From NCBI GenBank assembly GCA_029953675.1, contig JAMWBK010000002.1, forward strand, positions 62,001 through 126,000: 64,000 bases of DNA, written 5' to 3'. The stretch comes from Rhodosorus marinus (Eukaryota > Rhodophyta > Stylonematophyceae > Stylonematales > Stylonemataceae). Shown piece after piece: positions 37,691 through 48,529 of this stretch. The position numbers and the translations under genes are program-made. The notes below the pieces were generated by a model that did no database searches, had not been told where the DNA came from, and saw only the letters and a program-made list of their open reading frames with translations. How positions within the stretch are numbered: the stretch's first letter is position 1; the number at the start of each line of letters is the position of its first letter.

Positions 37691-39842
37691 TCGGCGTTGC
37701 GGTTGGCGTTACCAGGGAATCCGTTGGGAATGGAGTAAAATCCCACATGGGACCCCACGAGGGGTCATGTGTGTAAGCCCAAGTCGGTGTCTCCACCGGT
37801 GTTTCTCCTGGCTCCAGTGTTGGCGTAATAGACCCGGAAGCGGTTGGCGTCTCACTCTCCGTCTCAGTCTCACTCTCGGTCGGAGGCTGAGCTACCAAGG
37901 TCCCAGTCGGCGTCGGTATTGGTGTGGGGGTAGGAGGTTCCTTCGTCTTGATCGGGACTCGAGTCGGCGTTGGCGACGGGGTCGGACTCGGCGTTGGCGA
38001 CGGGGTCGGACTCGGCGTTGGCGACGGAGTCGGACTCGGCGTTGGCGACGGAGTCGGACTCGGCGTTGGCGACGGAGTCGGACTCGGCGTTGGCGACGGA
38101 GTCGGACCCGGCGTTGGCGGCGGGGTCGGTGGCACTGGGGTCGGTGTCGGCGGAAGAGGAGTTGGCTCCACCGCTGAGCCACACTGCAATCCAATCTGGC
38201 AACGCACAGATGCCTCGGAGAAGTATTGGGAACAGTCGTCCTCACCCATCACCGGAAAAACATCTTCAACGACGCTGTGGTCTGATTTTAGCCAAGCCTC
38301 AGCGCGAGGGATCACGCAAATACTAGTGTTGCAGCAGTCGAAAGGACTACTGAACCTGTTTAGGCAGACGTAGACGCTCTTTTTCGACCATGGTCCATCC
38401 GTTCGATCGATCTGGAAAGGTGAAGACTGCTCATCGCTACAATTCGTCCATGCTCCCGCCTCCAGACGAGTGAAAATCCACTCGTCGCTGTACATTTCAA
38501 ACCGAAACTTAATACACCATTTGTTCGTATATTCCATTTCCACGCAGACTTGACCCACTGTGTCCCCTACACCCATCAGCTTGAGGTCGTAACATTTCCT
38601 ATTAGACGAGCCTCCCAAAGTTATAACCTCTTGGTTCGCCGCGTGGCTTTCACAAGTCTGTGGAACTGGAGTGGGCGTCGGCGGAAGAGGAGTTGGCTCC
38701 ACCGCTGAGCCACACTGCAATCCAATCTGGCAACGCACAGATGCCTCGGAGAAGTATTGGGAACAGTCGTCCTCACCCATCACCGGAAAAACATCTTCAA
38801 CGACGCTGTGGTCTGATTTCAGCCAAGCCTCAGCGCGAGGGATCACGCAAATACTAGTGTTGCAGCAGTCGAAAGGACTACTGAACCTGTTTAGGCAGAC
38901 GTAGACGCTCTTTTTCGACCATGGTCCATCCGTTCGATCGATCTGGAAAGGTGAAGACTGCTCATCGCTACAATTCGTCCATGCTCCCGCCTCCAGACGA
39001 GTGAAAATCCACTCGTCGCTGTACATTTCAAACCGAAACTTAATGCACCATTTGTTCGTATATTCCATTTCCACGCAGACTTGACCCACTGTGTCCCCTA
39101 CACCCATCAGCTTGAGGTCGTAACATTTCCTATTAGACGAGCCTCCCAAAGTTATAACCTCTTGGTTCGCCGCGTGGCTTTCACAAGTCTGTGGAACTGG
39201 AGTGGGCGTCGGGGTGGGCCCAATCCTCCCGTCACACAGGAATGGGATATCGCAACGTGCAAACACATCTCCTTGTTCAATCCTGCACTTCTTCCTTCCG
39301 AGTTCTGGGTGTGCAGTTACTACCCGCGACCCTTTTGATGCGACGGCGTACGGGAATACGCAAATATCCGTGTTGCAGCATCCATCCCCATTCCCGGCGG
39401 GCGCTTCGAACTTTTGTAAGCACATGTATAGTTTTTTCTTCGTGAGAGGTCCGGTGCGGGAAACAAAGAAAGGGTCGTCAGTCTCTATCCCACATGACGC
39501 AGCCCCTCCTGCTCTCAGATCGTCCCAAACCCATCCTTCATCTGCGAGGTAATTGAACCGTATGCAAATCTTTTCTCCGATATACTTTACATTCAGGTAG
39601 ACGATACCAACCCTTTCACCCGTCCCATCGGCATGCAGAACATAATTTCGAGCGTTATAATGTTTATAGACGTAATGGTTCTCAAACTGTTTCGCGTAAT
39701 CTGAACACAGCTGTTGACACGTCCCAACTCCTATCAGCAGACCCAATAGAATCAACCCTTTGTACAAACCCAGCGCTTTTCTAGCCTCCAAGTTCGTACG
39801 CGAAAGAGGCGAATCTATCCGGGGATATTGGGAACGCAGCAA
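37083..39842 (-). CDS. Large secreted Cys-rich protein with three domain copies and PT/PS tail
   Basis: 919 residues. A hydrophobic segment ([14 protein letters not shown], ~29-42) looks like a signal peptide, but the N-terminal extension is long, so an unseen intron or later start is possible. Three copies of one ~165-residue Cys domain follow: D1 ~46-205, D2 ~215-385, D3 ~392-560. D2 and D3 are nearly identical. The domain pattern is C..., [31 protein letters not shown], then [23 protein letters not shown] and CQIGLQC. Thr/Ser-Pro linkers separate domains and form the long C-terminal tail, where 26-bp units shift the frame, so the last ~150 residues ([15 protein letters not shown]) are probably not conserved sequence. 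It is likely a cell-wall or extracellular-matrix protein, by architecture only. The same domain occurs at 11789-12417 and 54811-56427. Confidence 0.7.
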   Translation of the reverse strand: MLRSQYPRIDSPLSRTNLEARKALGLYKGLILLGLLIGVGTCQQLCSDYAKQFENHYVYKHYNARNYVLHADGTGERVGIVYLNVKYIGEKICIRFNYLADEGWVWDDLRAGGAASCGIETDDPFFVSRTGPLTKKKLYMCLQKFEAPAGNGDGCCNTDICVFPYAVASKGSRVVTAHPELGRKKCRIEQGDVFARCDIPFLCDGRIGPTPTPTPVPQTCESHAANQEVITLGGSSNRKCYDLKLMGVGDTVGQVCVEMEYTNKWCIKFRFEMYSDEWIFTRLEAGAWTNCSDEQSSPFQIDRTDGPWSKKSVYVCLNRFSSPFDCCNTSICVIPRAEAWLKSDHSVVEDVFPVMGEDDCSQYFSEASVRCQIGLQCGSAVEPTPLPPTPTPVPQTCESHAANQEVITLGGSSNRKCYDLKLMGVGDTVGQVCVEMEYTNKWCIKFRFEMYSDEWIFTRLEAGAWTNCSDEQSSPFQIDRTDGPWSKKSVYVCLNRFSSPFDCCNTSICVIPRAEAWLKSDHSVVEDVFPVMGEDDCSQYFSEASVRCQIGLQCGSAVEPTPLPPTPTPVPPTPPPTPGPTPSPTPSPTPSPTPSPTPSPTPSPTPSPTPSPTPSPTPSPTPSPTPTRVPIKTKEPPTPTPIPTPTGTLVAQPPTESETETESETPTASGSITPTLEPGETPVETPTWAYTHDPSWGPMWDFTPFPTDSLVTPTATPSPTSSPTPSPTPSPTPSPTPSPTPSPTPSPTPSPTPSPTPSPTPSPTPSPTPSPTPSPTPSPTPSPTPSPTPSFRLRRQRQARLRRQRQARLRRQRQARLRRQRQARLRRQRQARLRRQRQASDSVANAKPDSVANAKPDPVANAKPDSVANAKPDPVANAKPDSVANAKPDPVANAKPDPVVNAKPDSVVNAKPDSVANAN
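38146..39207 (-). repeat. Tandem 531-bp duplication of one coding domain
   Basis: 38146-38676 and 38677-39207 differ at only two or three bases noticed (for example GATTTTAGCC/GATTTCAGCC and AATACACC/AATGCACC). Each codes 177 residues, one full Cys domain plus linker, so the reading frame is kept. Confidence 0.92.
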
Positions 39843-40760
39843 CTGCTGGAGATGGTTACGTTCCCCCGGAAATGCCCTAAGCTAGTTTCTGATGTGGTAG
39901 GGGCATACTTGTGGATTGTTTTGACTTTATAGATTGGGAAGATTGTGCAATACTATTCTTCGGTTTCTGCTCGCTCTTACAGTATCTGCTCTGCGTCTGC
40001 CTTGGTATGCGGGTTCTCTCACCCAAACATGATTACACACTAAATTCCCTTAAGACTTTATTTTTCGGAATGTTTGGAGTAATTTCGACCTTTCGCCCGT
40101 TCAACCCGAGATGTCAAAGCTAGCAATGTCGAGTGTGATGTTGATATCTTTGTGAGACAGAAATTAGAATAGATCGTATTGATCCCCTCCGGCTGGTGGC
40201 TTGGGAATTCGCCCGCAGCGCTAGCCCTTGTGGCAAATAGGCCCTCCCTCGCGCGAGGCTGAGTTTTTTATGCTGACAGCGAAGTCACTTGTTTTTGTTC
40301 TGGCGAATTATCCATAGCCCCAACTGCACATCTCCTGTCGCGTTGGTTTGTGGAGTCACGAGAGGGAAAGGGGATCCCCAGGACACACCCACCCGGGGTT
40401 GTTAGTTTTCCAGCAAAGCAGAGAGTGAGTCCTAGCTGGGCGGCGTATTTTTGACACGGTGAAATGCAGATTGGATGAGGCAGAGATGCCAACAGTGTCG
40501 CGACAGCATGCACCGCCTCACGAGCCACCTAAGCTCGGGGCCCCACCGCCTTGAACAAAGCTCCTGCCGCGGTGAACCGCACGCGGGTCCCCCCGGTGGA
40601 GATAGAGCATCAGAGCTACCGAATGCAAAAATTCGGTGTTTTGATACCAAAAACATGCGGTCCACTCCAGTTTGCTTTGTGGTACCCTCCGAGAATTTTA
40701 AACTTTTAATACTCAAATAGCCTCACTTGGGGCCAACAGAGTGCTGTTCACGCGATCTTC
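39843..40760. other. No gene seen; one dispersed repeat
   Basis: About 40410-40500 (GCAGATTGGATGAGGCAGAGAT and flank) recurs at about 46105-46190 upstream of the dehydrogenase-like gene. No coding sequence is supported. Confidence 0.4.
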
Positions 40761-40764
40761 CTGA

Positions 40765-41510
40765 ACTCTCCGCTTGCAACACCCACGACCGTGGCGCGAA
40801 TACGCGGTCTGGGAGTTTGCTTATCTCATCTGTGGTTGACAACCCTGCCCTCGTCGCCCGGCCAAAGTCTGGATGCTTTCCAGTTCAGGACTGCGGTCCG
40901 GACCTACCTGGGTTTGTCCCAGCCCCGATCGCAGTTACGGACCTTCCTTCTGTCAAAGGCCGTGAGAATCATATTGACGGTTGTGGCTACCACTTTCTGG
41001 GCTCGTGTGCACAACTGCGAGGCCTCCGAGCGAGACGCCACGCGTGCAGGAAATACATCCTGAGTGAGCATTTCATCCGAGTTGGCTATACCGCAGCCTT
41101 CATTCGGCAGCCAGCTACCGTCGAAATCGAGTCCCTGCTACCTCGATCGGCCTCGGCTCCCTCGGCCTCCCGCTGTATTGCAGACCTCCTGCCTTCAGAC
41201 GCAGCCGCCAGACGCTCAGAATATTTCGAACTCGCCATCGCTTCCCCAGATTCAAGTACCTATCTCCGACCCGCGGCCATTCGCCAGGGTGCAGCAGCTG
41301 CTATTCTTCGCCAACAGAAAGAGCGCGGGTGCGCTGAGGGCAGGGCGCAAACGGTTTCAGCCTTTCGTTGTGGAAAGCCGTTTTGGTCACCCGCGCCGGT
41401 TCTGTGTCGCTTTATGGCGATGTTCTAGCAGCATGCTCGCGGAGCCTCGCTACCGCCGGCCTGGCTTGCACGCTTTAGTTCCTCGTTCCTACGCCCTACG
41501 TACCCGCCGT
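40765..41510 (+). pseudogene. K-family ORF2 C-terminal fragment
   Basis: VARIRGLGVCLSHLWLTTLP and DAFQFRTAVRTYLGLSQP match the pre-nuclease block of L and G. After a frameshift come LRARRH.CRKYILSEHFIRVGYT and SRCIADLLPSD...SEYFELAI, which are the RLE core of L. The tail region (TTCTAGCAGCATGCTCGC) matches other K ends. Frame changes and loss of the zinc knuckle make it a relic. Confidence 0.72.
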
Positions 41511-41949
41511 ATCATATCAAAAAACGAAAACAGGAAATCGCGAATAGGTCTTCTCCTCGCACGAGGAGAAGACCAGGTGTTGAGGCTATGTTCGCAACAC
41601 CCTTTTGCTAGTTGTTGTAACGGCTGTCCATATTCCAATGTTTCATGAGGTGATGTGATCTAGCAAACAGAGTCCTCTTTCGACATCCTGGATTGCTAGT
41701 CCCGTTACGCTGGGAAGAGTTAGTTGTCTGCACCGTTAGCAGTCGATAAGCTTCGACAAAAGATATACAAACAGCTAACCGCCCTAACATTCCAGACACC
41801 TAGAAAAAACCTGACAGTTGGAAGAAGCACCGGTTATATGTCTTGCCAGAATAGACGGATGTGGATATGAAGATACGCAGCATTTAGCTCGACATAGGCC
41901 ATACGCCTCTGTCTCGCCAGACTTTATCATCTGTTTGCACCGACTCTCT

Positions 41950-42200
41950 TGGAGTCTTCCCCGGGAAGAGGGCCGGTCTCACCGGTTCCAGTCTTTCATT
42001 GTGGAAAACACTGGGCATCTGGAAAAGTCAAGCTTGGGGTGGCTGCGTAAAATGTTTTGCCGAACATCCTGAAGAATATCAGGTGCTCCTCCTCCATTTC
42101 AGTGTCGCTCTCTGGCGGTATTCTAGCTACATGCTAGCCGAGGCGCGCCACCGCAGCTCCGGCTTACACGCTCTCCTCCCTAGTCCCTAGTTTCCTTTTA
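41950..42200 (+). pseudogene. K-family ORF2 last ~75 codons
   Basis: EEGRSHRFQSFIVENTGHLEKSSLGWLRKMF and LHFSVALWRYSSYMLAEARHR align with the end of L ORF2 (17359-17600). It is 5'-truncated. Confidence 0.7.
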
Positions 42201-42229
42201 CGTCTTTCGTAGCGCATCAGGCAAAGTTA

Positions 42230-43160
42230 GTAATAACCACTACCCTCTTGGACGAAAAGCCAAGGGCCTTTCGTCTTCTAATTTCGACGGTTTTGGACGT
42301 CCAAACCAAAAAAAAGGAAAATCTAGAAAGACGTGTTTTGTTTTTTTTTGGTAGATTTCAGAAAGGAAGGGATGAAAAATTCACATCCGTTGTTTTTTGA
42401 CTTTTTTGCCTAGAAAACCAAAACAATTGAGAAGAATATTTTCAAAAAAAACTGGAAAAGGTTTGGTGAAGGGAAACTGCGTCCCTCGGGACTTGAGATA
42501 TACCGGAGAGGCGCGCTCTAAATCGACGCTATATCGCACTTAGCAAGAAAACGCCTTCCACCAAGACAGTCTCTGGAGCTGTGACGTTGTGTTCAAAAAT
42601 TACAGTCCTTAGCTTCCACTTCGGGGAACCAAACAAATTCTTTTTAATATTTTTTCTCTCCATACGTTTTATGTATTAAAAAACATTTCTTCTATTTTTT
42701 TTATCTTAAATTTTTCGATACTTGTTTTTAAAATATTTTTCATTTGGTACCAGTCAAGGTGGGATTGTCGGGTCCCCTTGAAACAAAGCCGTGTAAGCAT
42801 GATTAATGGGTTGAAATCTGAAATCATCCTTTTACCATACAAATACTCAAACCTACACAGTACGGAGAGTCTTGATCATGATGATGCTAAGAACCCTACT
42901 AGTCTATAAGCTCTATTGGAACCTTGCGCTCTTGGCATAGTTTGAAGGTTATGCCAGATAGGGTAGCTAGGATAGTATATGCGGTGCCTAAATAGTATAC
43001 TGTAGGCTCGAAGTAGAATCATTGAGGGGCCTCACAATAGGCTGCCACGAAGTGGCACGCATTGATTACACTTTGGGTCCACCAAGTCGTGGGCCTCGGG
43101 GCAGGGAAATAGTAAAAGAAGGAACCGAAGTTTGGAGAAATATAACGGAGGTCACGTACT
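42230..43160. other. AT-rich region without a gene
   Basis: 42300-42760 is rich in A/T runs. 42760-43160 has no recognisable feature. Confidence 0.45.
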
Positions 43161-43164
43161 TCTG

Positions 43165-43262
43165 ATAAGCTTAGACAAAAAAGATATCCAAACAGCTAAA
43201 CCGACCCTACCATTCCAGACACCTAGAAAAAAACTTATAACTAGAAGAAGCCACCCGGTTAT
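43165..43262 (+). repeat. Dispersed ~100-bp repeat
   Basis: GATAAGCTTAGACAAAA, CAAACAGCTAAACCG, CATTCCAGACACCTAGAAAAAA and CCGGTTATATG match 41748-41845 with scattered changes. Its nature is unknown. Confidence 0.65.
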
Positions 43263-43327
43263 ATGCTGGTGACGGGCGGGGAAGAACGAGTGCCTAGGTA
43301 GCTTAGCAAGTTGTGCCGGCGCGCGTG

Positions 43328-43478
43328 CCTTGGAGAAGAATTTGCGCTCTGTTTTTCCGTGGAGGGGGGGAAACCTGTGTTTTGAAATAACGCGCGCGTG
43401 CGCCTTGGAGAAGAATTTTTGCTCTGTTTTTCCGTTGAAGGGGGGAATCTGTGTTTTGAAATACAAAACGTCCACTTT
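43328..43478 (+). repeat. Two ~75-bp tandem units
   Basis: CCTTGGAGAAGAATTT.GCTCTGTTTTTCCG starts at 43328 and 43403; each unit ends in TGTGTTTTGAAATA. Confidence 0.8.
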
Positions 43479-43882
43479 TACCATGTTGCGAATGTTGTTG
43501 GACCAGAATATCTACAATTTCAATTGATTAAACCAGCTTGCTAATTCTGTAATCCAAAAAGAATGAACGCGTTTCTTACAGGTTGTCCACGTCACCTGTT
43601 TTTTTTAAAAATTTTGAAACACAGTTCTCCACACAAAAGCGGTCGTTTCTCTTCGGTCGAATAAATTCTTGCAAATTAGGAAAAATGTTACTGACCACAC
43701 CATCGACGCCTGGGTTTTTGATTGACATTCCTGTAGTCCGGGATCAGGGCTTGTATTCAAGACATCACTGCCATGGTCATTTTTTTGTTCCGGTGGTGTG
43801 TAGCGCAATTGAGTAAGTGAATGTGCTTTAATATTCCCAACATTACTCACATGGCCACAAGATCGATACAACCCTCCTTGGG

Positions 43883-44600
43883 CTGAATGAATGTGTTCAT
43901 TCGGAGACTGAAAAAAAAGGAGCGACAAAGGGAATACTGGAGGGCCCAGATCACGCGCCACGGACATCAAAACAGCGTTCATAGGCGACAACAGGAAACT
44001 CAAACGGGTTGACAGGAAGGAAAACTGGTCGTGGCGTCTCACGGAACATCTCGCGAAGCCAAAACACGAACCAACGGAATCCAGGAATCCGGAACACTCA
44101 CTGACTAAACGTACCAGGCGATGAGCTCCAGGAATCCGGAACACTCACTGACTAAACGTACCAGGCGATGAGCTCCAGGAATCCGGAACACTCACTGACT
44201 AAACGTACCAGGCGATGAGCTCCAGGAATCCGGAACACTCACTGCCTAAACGTGCCAGGCGATGAGCTCCAAGAATCCGGAACACTCACTGACTAAACGT
44301 ACCAGGCGATGAGCTAAAGCTGAATCGAGAACTCCGGGAGTAGAAAAAGCCCCCGCATATATCACAGCTTTTCGAGAGCGCATGGTAGGCAGCAGCGGCT
44401 CCACGGTGTTCCCCCGCCGCCAGCAGATAACGGCTAGCCTCGGGGGTTGGGCGCAGCCAGATACACCCTGTACGTATGTAGTGCGACGACTTTCTTCAGC
44501 ATTTGACAATGCGGTGGGCAGCACGGCGCTCTTCGTTAAAGCTGTCCACCACGCGCAGGGGTTTCTCAAGTTCAATCTCGAGGCCGGACGATTTGGTCAA
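43883..44600 (-). pseudogene. Diverged G-type ORF2 C-terminus and 3' tail
   Basis: Minus-strand pieces SRKAVIYAGAFSTPGVLDSALAHRLVRLVSECSGF and LSTRLSFLLSPMNAVLM correspond to the end of family G ORF2. The end CAGTCTCCGAATGAACACATTCATTCA is a changed G tail. The coding part is expanded by a 47-bp tandem repeat. Confidence 0.75.
44075..44315 (-). repeat. 47-bp tandem repeat, about five units
   Basis: GATGAGCTCC or GATGAGCT starts at 44120, 44167, 44214, 44261 and 44308, exactly 47 bp apart. The unit derives from the RLE C-terminal coding sequence (HRLVRLVSECSGFLE). Confidence 0.92.
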
Positions 44601-44699
44601 GTTCACGGTACGTTACGATCTCCTCGTATATTCTGGGGTACGGGTGTTCCTTGTACAGCATTTCAACTGGCTACGGACGGAATCTTAGTGTCAAGGGAT

Positions 44700-46250
44700 G
44701 AGTGATTTTACATACTTTACGTTACGCTAGAGGCGCCGGATAAATCCTTGTAGGTAGAATGCATTGAAACAGCTCGTCCGATGAACAAGGTCTGATATAA
44801 AGTTCCATATTCAATCAACGCTTGTCTAATAATCAATCACCTCCGGTACAGATATTGAATCATGATAATTTCTCGGGATAATGAGCTCCTCTCTCTCCCT
44901 CGTATGGAAATTGGGATCACTTGTGAATTTCGCAGCAATTCGCACCCGTTCACCATATAGGATCTACTAATTCTACTAATGGTTTTTTTGCGCAGTGTGA
45001 TGCTGAAACAGAGCGGGAAGTGATAATGCGGCAAGTCGCGAACTTTGTCAGGATCACAGGAAGAAGAAGATTGAAGCTCAGTCAATATTTGTAGTTGATT
45101 GAAGAATATCTGACTCCAATCGCGTGTTTTGGGAGAAATCAAGTGTTTTTCTTTTCTATTCAGATGCGAAGCGAGCGGGGCGAAGTTGGACACGTAAATT
45201 CAGGTAAACCCCAAACTTAATAATATTAAAATATTATAATGCTCTGAGGTCTTCGGGCTTGGAATAATGCTAAATAGTGGAAAACCGTTGATGTCGACAC
45301 ACTCGTTCAAAAACATAATCTTACCAAGGCCTTACCGAAATTCACAAATTTGATGCGCTTAGAGAAAACGCTTCACATTCGCATGCCACTCTTCCGAGGT
45401 GAAAAACTTGGGGGGGGGACGTGTTTGGGATATTAGAGTAAGTGGAAGGGAAGGTAGGAGGTGAATCACATACAATTGTCTTCAGTCTCTTGGATTCTGT
45501 TCAGCTATGTTTGTCCCCGACATTTGACAACTTTAGTTAGAGGGGTTGCCCTGTTCAAATTTTCGCTCGCACTTTACAATGTTCCTCCATTAGCAGGTGT
45601 GGGGTGTGTGGCGAGGTCTCTAATGTTATCGCCTCCCCACTGGGAAGGGGGTGTGTTCCCCAACCGTTTTTGGTGAGATAGAGAAAATATGCCCACGTGC
45701 AGGAGAGCGACACTCTAAACCTGCCATTCCGAACGTTCCTACCCCTCAGAAGCTCTTGTCGCACGCTTGAGACACAATTTTGCAGAAAAGATCCGGACAA
45801 GGGAGCAAAACATTTTCAAGCGCGGCCGTCCTCGTCCATGGACAAAGTAGATTCGGAAACCTACTTGGTGTTGATTTGTAGGTTTATCACCAGGTGTGGT
45901 GCTCACAGAGTCTTGTTTTCACCTATCTAAAATTATGGAAGACAAGAGTAAGGTTTAGCAATGGTACATTTCATTATTAGAGACAAGAGTCGAGAGGGAC
46001 CAAAGACGGAACGCAGAGTTTTCGTATAGAGGCGCCTGCGGTCCGGACAGGCTCGAGGTGGGTGAGGAAGGCTGCTGCTATTGGGAACGCATACTATTAA
46101 GCTTTAGTGGTAGTTGGGTGGCGTGTTTGACCCACTGAAGTACAGATTGGATGAGGCAGAGATCGAACAGTGTGAACTAGGCGCTTGGAGGAGAGTCACG
46201 CGGTAGATTGGCTTCAGAAGATTGGTGGTCGGGGAAGGTGTCCTTGTAAG
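44700..46250. other. No gene seen; likely upstream region of the dehydrogenase-like gene
   Basis: Short open frames lack recognisable domains. 46105-46190 is the dispersed repeat shared with 40410-40500. Confidence 0.4.
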
Positions 46251-47306
46251 ATGGTGGGCAGAGGAAAAAAGCTTGGATTGATCCTGGGGATCTTGTTGGG
46301 AATCACCCGAGCCGTGGTTTTCGACGCCGAGGATCTGGTCTCGACGGTTGTCGTCGAAGGGGACTACCAGTCCATGCTTGATGTGGATTGGATTCCCGGC
46401 GATGTGTCGCGTATCGTGGTGTGCGAGAAGCGCGGATTGGTGTGGTTGGTGATCGACGGCGTTCGTCAGTCCAAACCCTTCCTGGACATCTCGGGTGAAA
46501 TCGTCAACTTCGGTGCGAGAGGGCTTACCGCGTGCATGGTAGACGCAGACTTTCAGAACTACCCCTATTTTTACGTCTCATACACGGACAACCGGCAAAA
46601 GCAGACAAACGAATATGGAATCAAAGGCGGAATCGTTGCCCGGTATAAGCTTAGTGATGACCTGACTCAGGCCATTGACCCGGTGATCATAATGGGTACT
46701 CAAGCTCCGCCAGCTTCTGGCTGCACGGCAGGATCTGTGGCCGTGAAGGATATCATCTGCCTGGAAGATAGAAGTCATAACATGGGCGGTCTCGCGATGA
46801 GCCCGGAGGGAAAGATTTTCATAGGGGTTGGCGACGCCTCCAGTGTTGCCGCGTTTACTGAACGCCAGATCTGGTACAAGACTGGAAAGGTCCACTGCAT
46901 CACGAGAACAGGGTTGGCATGTCCAGGCAGTCCCTTCATCTATAACAACGACCGAACCACGAACAGAGCGAAAGTTTGGAACCTGGGAGTGCGAAATCCC
47001 TTCAGAATCGGGTACGATCCGGTGTATGACATACCGCTGATTGCGAACGTGGGCCAGGCTACTTGGGAGAGCATCTGGCCTGGTTTTCCGGGTCTCAACT
47101 TCGGATGGCCATGTACGGAAGGCCAGCGCACGAACCTTAAGGCTATAGACTACCCAATCTGCATGCAGATAGAAGAGGGGCGGAGGACGACACAGCCAGA
47201 TCGCACTTTCTGGGACTACCATCACGACCTGGGAGCGGCGGCCACAGGAGTGGTTCGGCTATCTTCGAACAAGTGGCCCGCCGGGGAGAGAGAGAGAGAG
47301 AGATAG
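46251..47306 (+). CDS. Glucose/sorbosone-dehydrogenase-like secreted beta-propeller, C-terminus ends in a GA tract
   Basis: The ATG at 46251 gives 351 residues with a signal peptide (MVGRGKKLGLILGILLGITRA). The frame is open to 46185, but no earlier ATG exists. Family features in order: DVDWIPGDVSRIVVCEKRGLVWLV, FLDISGEI, RGLTACMVDADF..YPYFYVSYT, HNMGGLAMSPEGKIFIGVGD, TGKVHCI, NLGVRNPFRIGYDP and NFGWPCTEG. These fit the GSDH/HHIP-type six-bladed propeller, which binds PQQ in bacterial enzymes; cofactor use here is not shown. The last residues (GERERER) come from a (GA)n tract, and the protein is shorter than usual for the family, so the true C-terminus may be lost or spliced differently. Confidence 0.78.
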   Translation: MVGRGKKLGLILGILLGITRAVVFDAEDLVSTVVVEGDYQSMLDVDWIPGDVSRIVVCEKRGLVWLVIDGVRQSKPFLDISGEIVNFGARGLTACMVDADFQNYPYFYVSYTDNRQKQTNEYGIKGGIVARYKLSDDLTQAIDPVIIMGTQAPPASGCTAGSVAVKDIICLEDRSHNMGGLAMSPEGKIFIGVGDASSVAAFTERQIWYKTGKVHCITRTGLACPGSPFIYNNDRTTNRAKVWNLGVRNPFRIGYDPVYDIPLIANVGQATWESIWPGFPGLNFGWPCTEGQRTNLKAIDYPICMQIEEGRRTTQPDRTFWDYHHDLGAAATGVVRLSSNKWPAGERERER

Positions 47307-47317
47307 AGAGAGAGAGA
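47284..47317 (+). repeat. (GA)n microsatellite
   Basis: An almost pure GA run with one TA interruption, which supplies the stop codon of the upstream gene. The next gene starts 35 bp later. Confidence 0.9.
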
Positions 47318-47351
47318 AATTCGTTTTAGTGGTTTCGAGTATATAGTTGTT

Positions 47352-48289
47352 ATGGCGCAATATGAGGATGGCGAAGCGGAAGTAGCAGATTCCACTGTGG
47401 TTAGGGTGGATGAAGGGAGTGCACCTGATGAAGTACCTGTTCCTGGGGCTGATGTAGCGTCAGTACCGGGGGATGATGTTCCTGAACGGCCTGAGATTAT
47501 CGACGGTAGTCACATTGAGGTGAAGCCTGTTTTTAAACGGGCTCCTCCCATGCCGGTTGTTCCCGAAAACCTCAAGGTAAGCCAGCAGGCTCTCCTCCGA
47601 TGCTCCTAAGGAGCGTCAATTGGAGAAATAGCTATAATCTGGAAGGCTTGGAATCGGTGGACAATGTCTTGCACGGAGCTAACGGGCTCCTGTGTTTTTG
47701 GTACGGTTGTACCCCGTAGGACTATCCGCTACCGCCCCCGATAGCGAATGACTTTAAACACTTCAACCCCAGCGAGCAGATGGGCGCGAACAGCGTCATG
47801 AAGTTCAGGCCTCCACCGGCAGTGAAAAGTGAAGAAGCGTGGTTTCAGGCTAACGTCCCGGACAGTATTTCAGTATCAATCGCAGACGGCAAGGCTCTCG
47901 GAGAATCCGATATGAGCATTGTGGACTCGGCATGGCTCAACGCCAACTCGTTGGCTGTGGCGAAGAGTGACGGGATGGTGGATGTGTACAATGTGCACTC
48001 TCAAAAACTCGTGACGCAGTTCCGACCGTATATGGACGATGATCCCGTCCAGTATCTGGCCTCCCTGGAGAGGACAATTGATGACGATGACTTTGAAGCA
48101 AATTTGCTCAAGGTGGCTACTGTTTCAGGTAAAACGAGAACCGTAAGGATGTGGGAGTTGGACGGGGATAGGGCTGAGCTTATTCGGTCCATTGCCGTTC
48201 CGAAAGATGGGACCGAAGTAGCTATGTCTGTACCCCTTGTTTCCAAGTTCAAGATGCCGGTTCGCAATGATCTAGTTTCGAAGCCAAGG
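47352..48289 (+). CDS. Beta-propeller/WD40-like protein, first two exons; gene interrupted by a LINE array
   Basis: Exon 1 is 47352-47576 (75 codons; acidic N-terminus, then VKPVFKRAPPMPVVPENLK). The 143-nt intron has GTAAGC/TAG. Exon 2 is 47720-48289 (190 codons), opening with DYPLPPPIANDFKHF. It contains SAWLNANSLAVAKSDGMVDVYNVHSQKLV and LLKVATVSGKTRTVRMWELDG, which look like two propeller blades (inference). A GTGAGC donor follows at 48290, and 13 bp into that intron the array begins. No continuation was found up to 56 kb, so the gene is either truncated or has a very large intron. No specific family can be assigned with confidence. Confidence 0.65.
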
Positions 48290-48319
48290 GTGAGCAGAGA
48301 AACCCCAGACTAACGTAAC

Positions 48320-48431
48320 TGTAAACTTTACTCGGCAACTGCCTAATGCAGCGCAACACTAATTCTATCAAGATCTAGGGAAAATGTGTGTGTTTAACCC
48401 CGACTCCCGGGGTCTCTAGCTACGATAAAAA
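48320..48431 (-). mobile_element. Family H tail only (~110 bp)
   Basis: The same sequence as the H 3' UTR at 51005-51115: CCCCGG..CGGGG hairpin, GCTGC-ATTAG-GCAGT stem-loop, GAGTAAAG. It ends in the motif against the host intron. Confidence 0.8.
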
Positions 48432-48529
48432 CCCCAGACTACCGTAACTGTAAGCTTTATTGGGCAGCCGCCTAATGCGGCGTAACACTGAGTCTATCAC
48501 TAACTAGAGAATTACTTACAATAACCCCG

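Noticed and set aside
37083-38373. Long plus-strand frames through the PT minisatellite (up to 438 codons)
   Set aside because: The 24-bp repeat has no stop in any frame, so these are shadows. The minus-strand frame has the signal peptide and Cys domains.
42230-42760. AT-rich stretch as a replication origin or scaffold element
   Set aside because: Base composition alone is not enough evidence.
46185-46250. Upstream extension of the dehydrogenase-like protein
   Set aside because: The extension has no ATG and sits before a clear signal peptide that begins at 46251.
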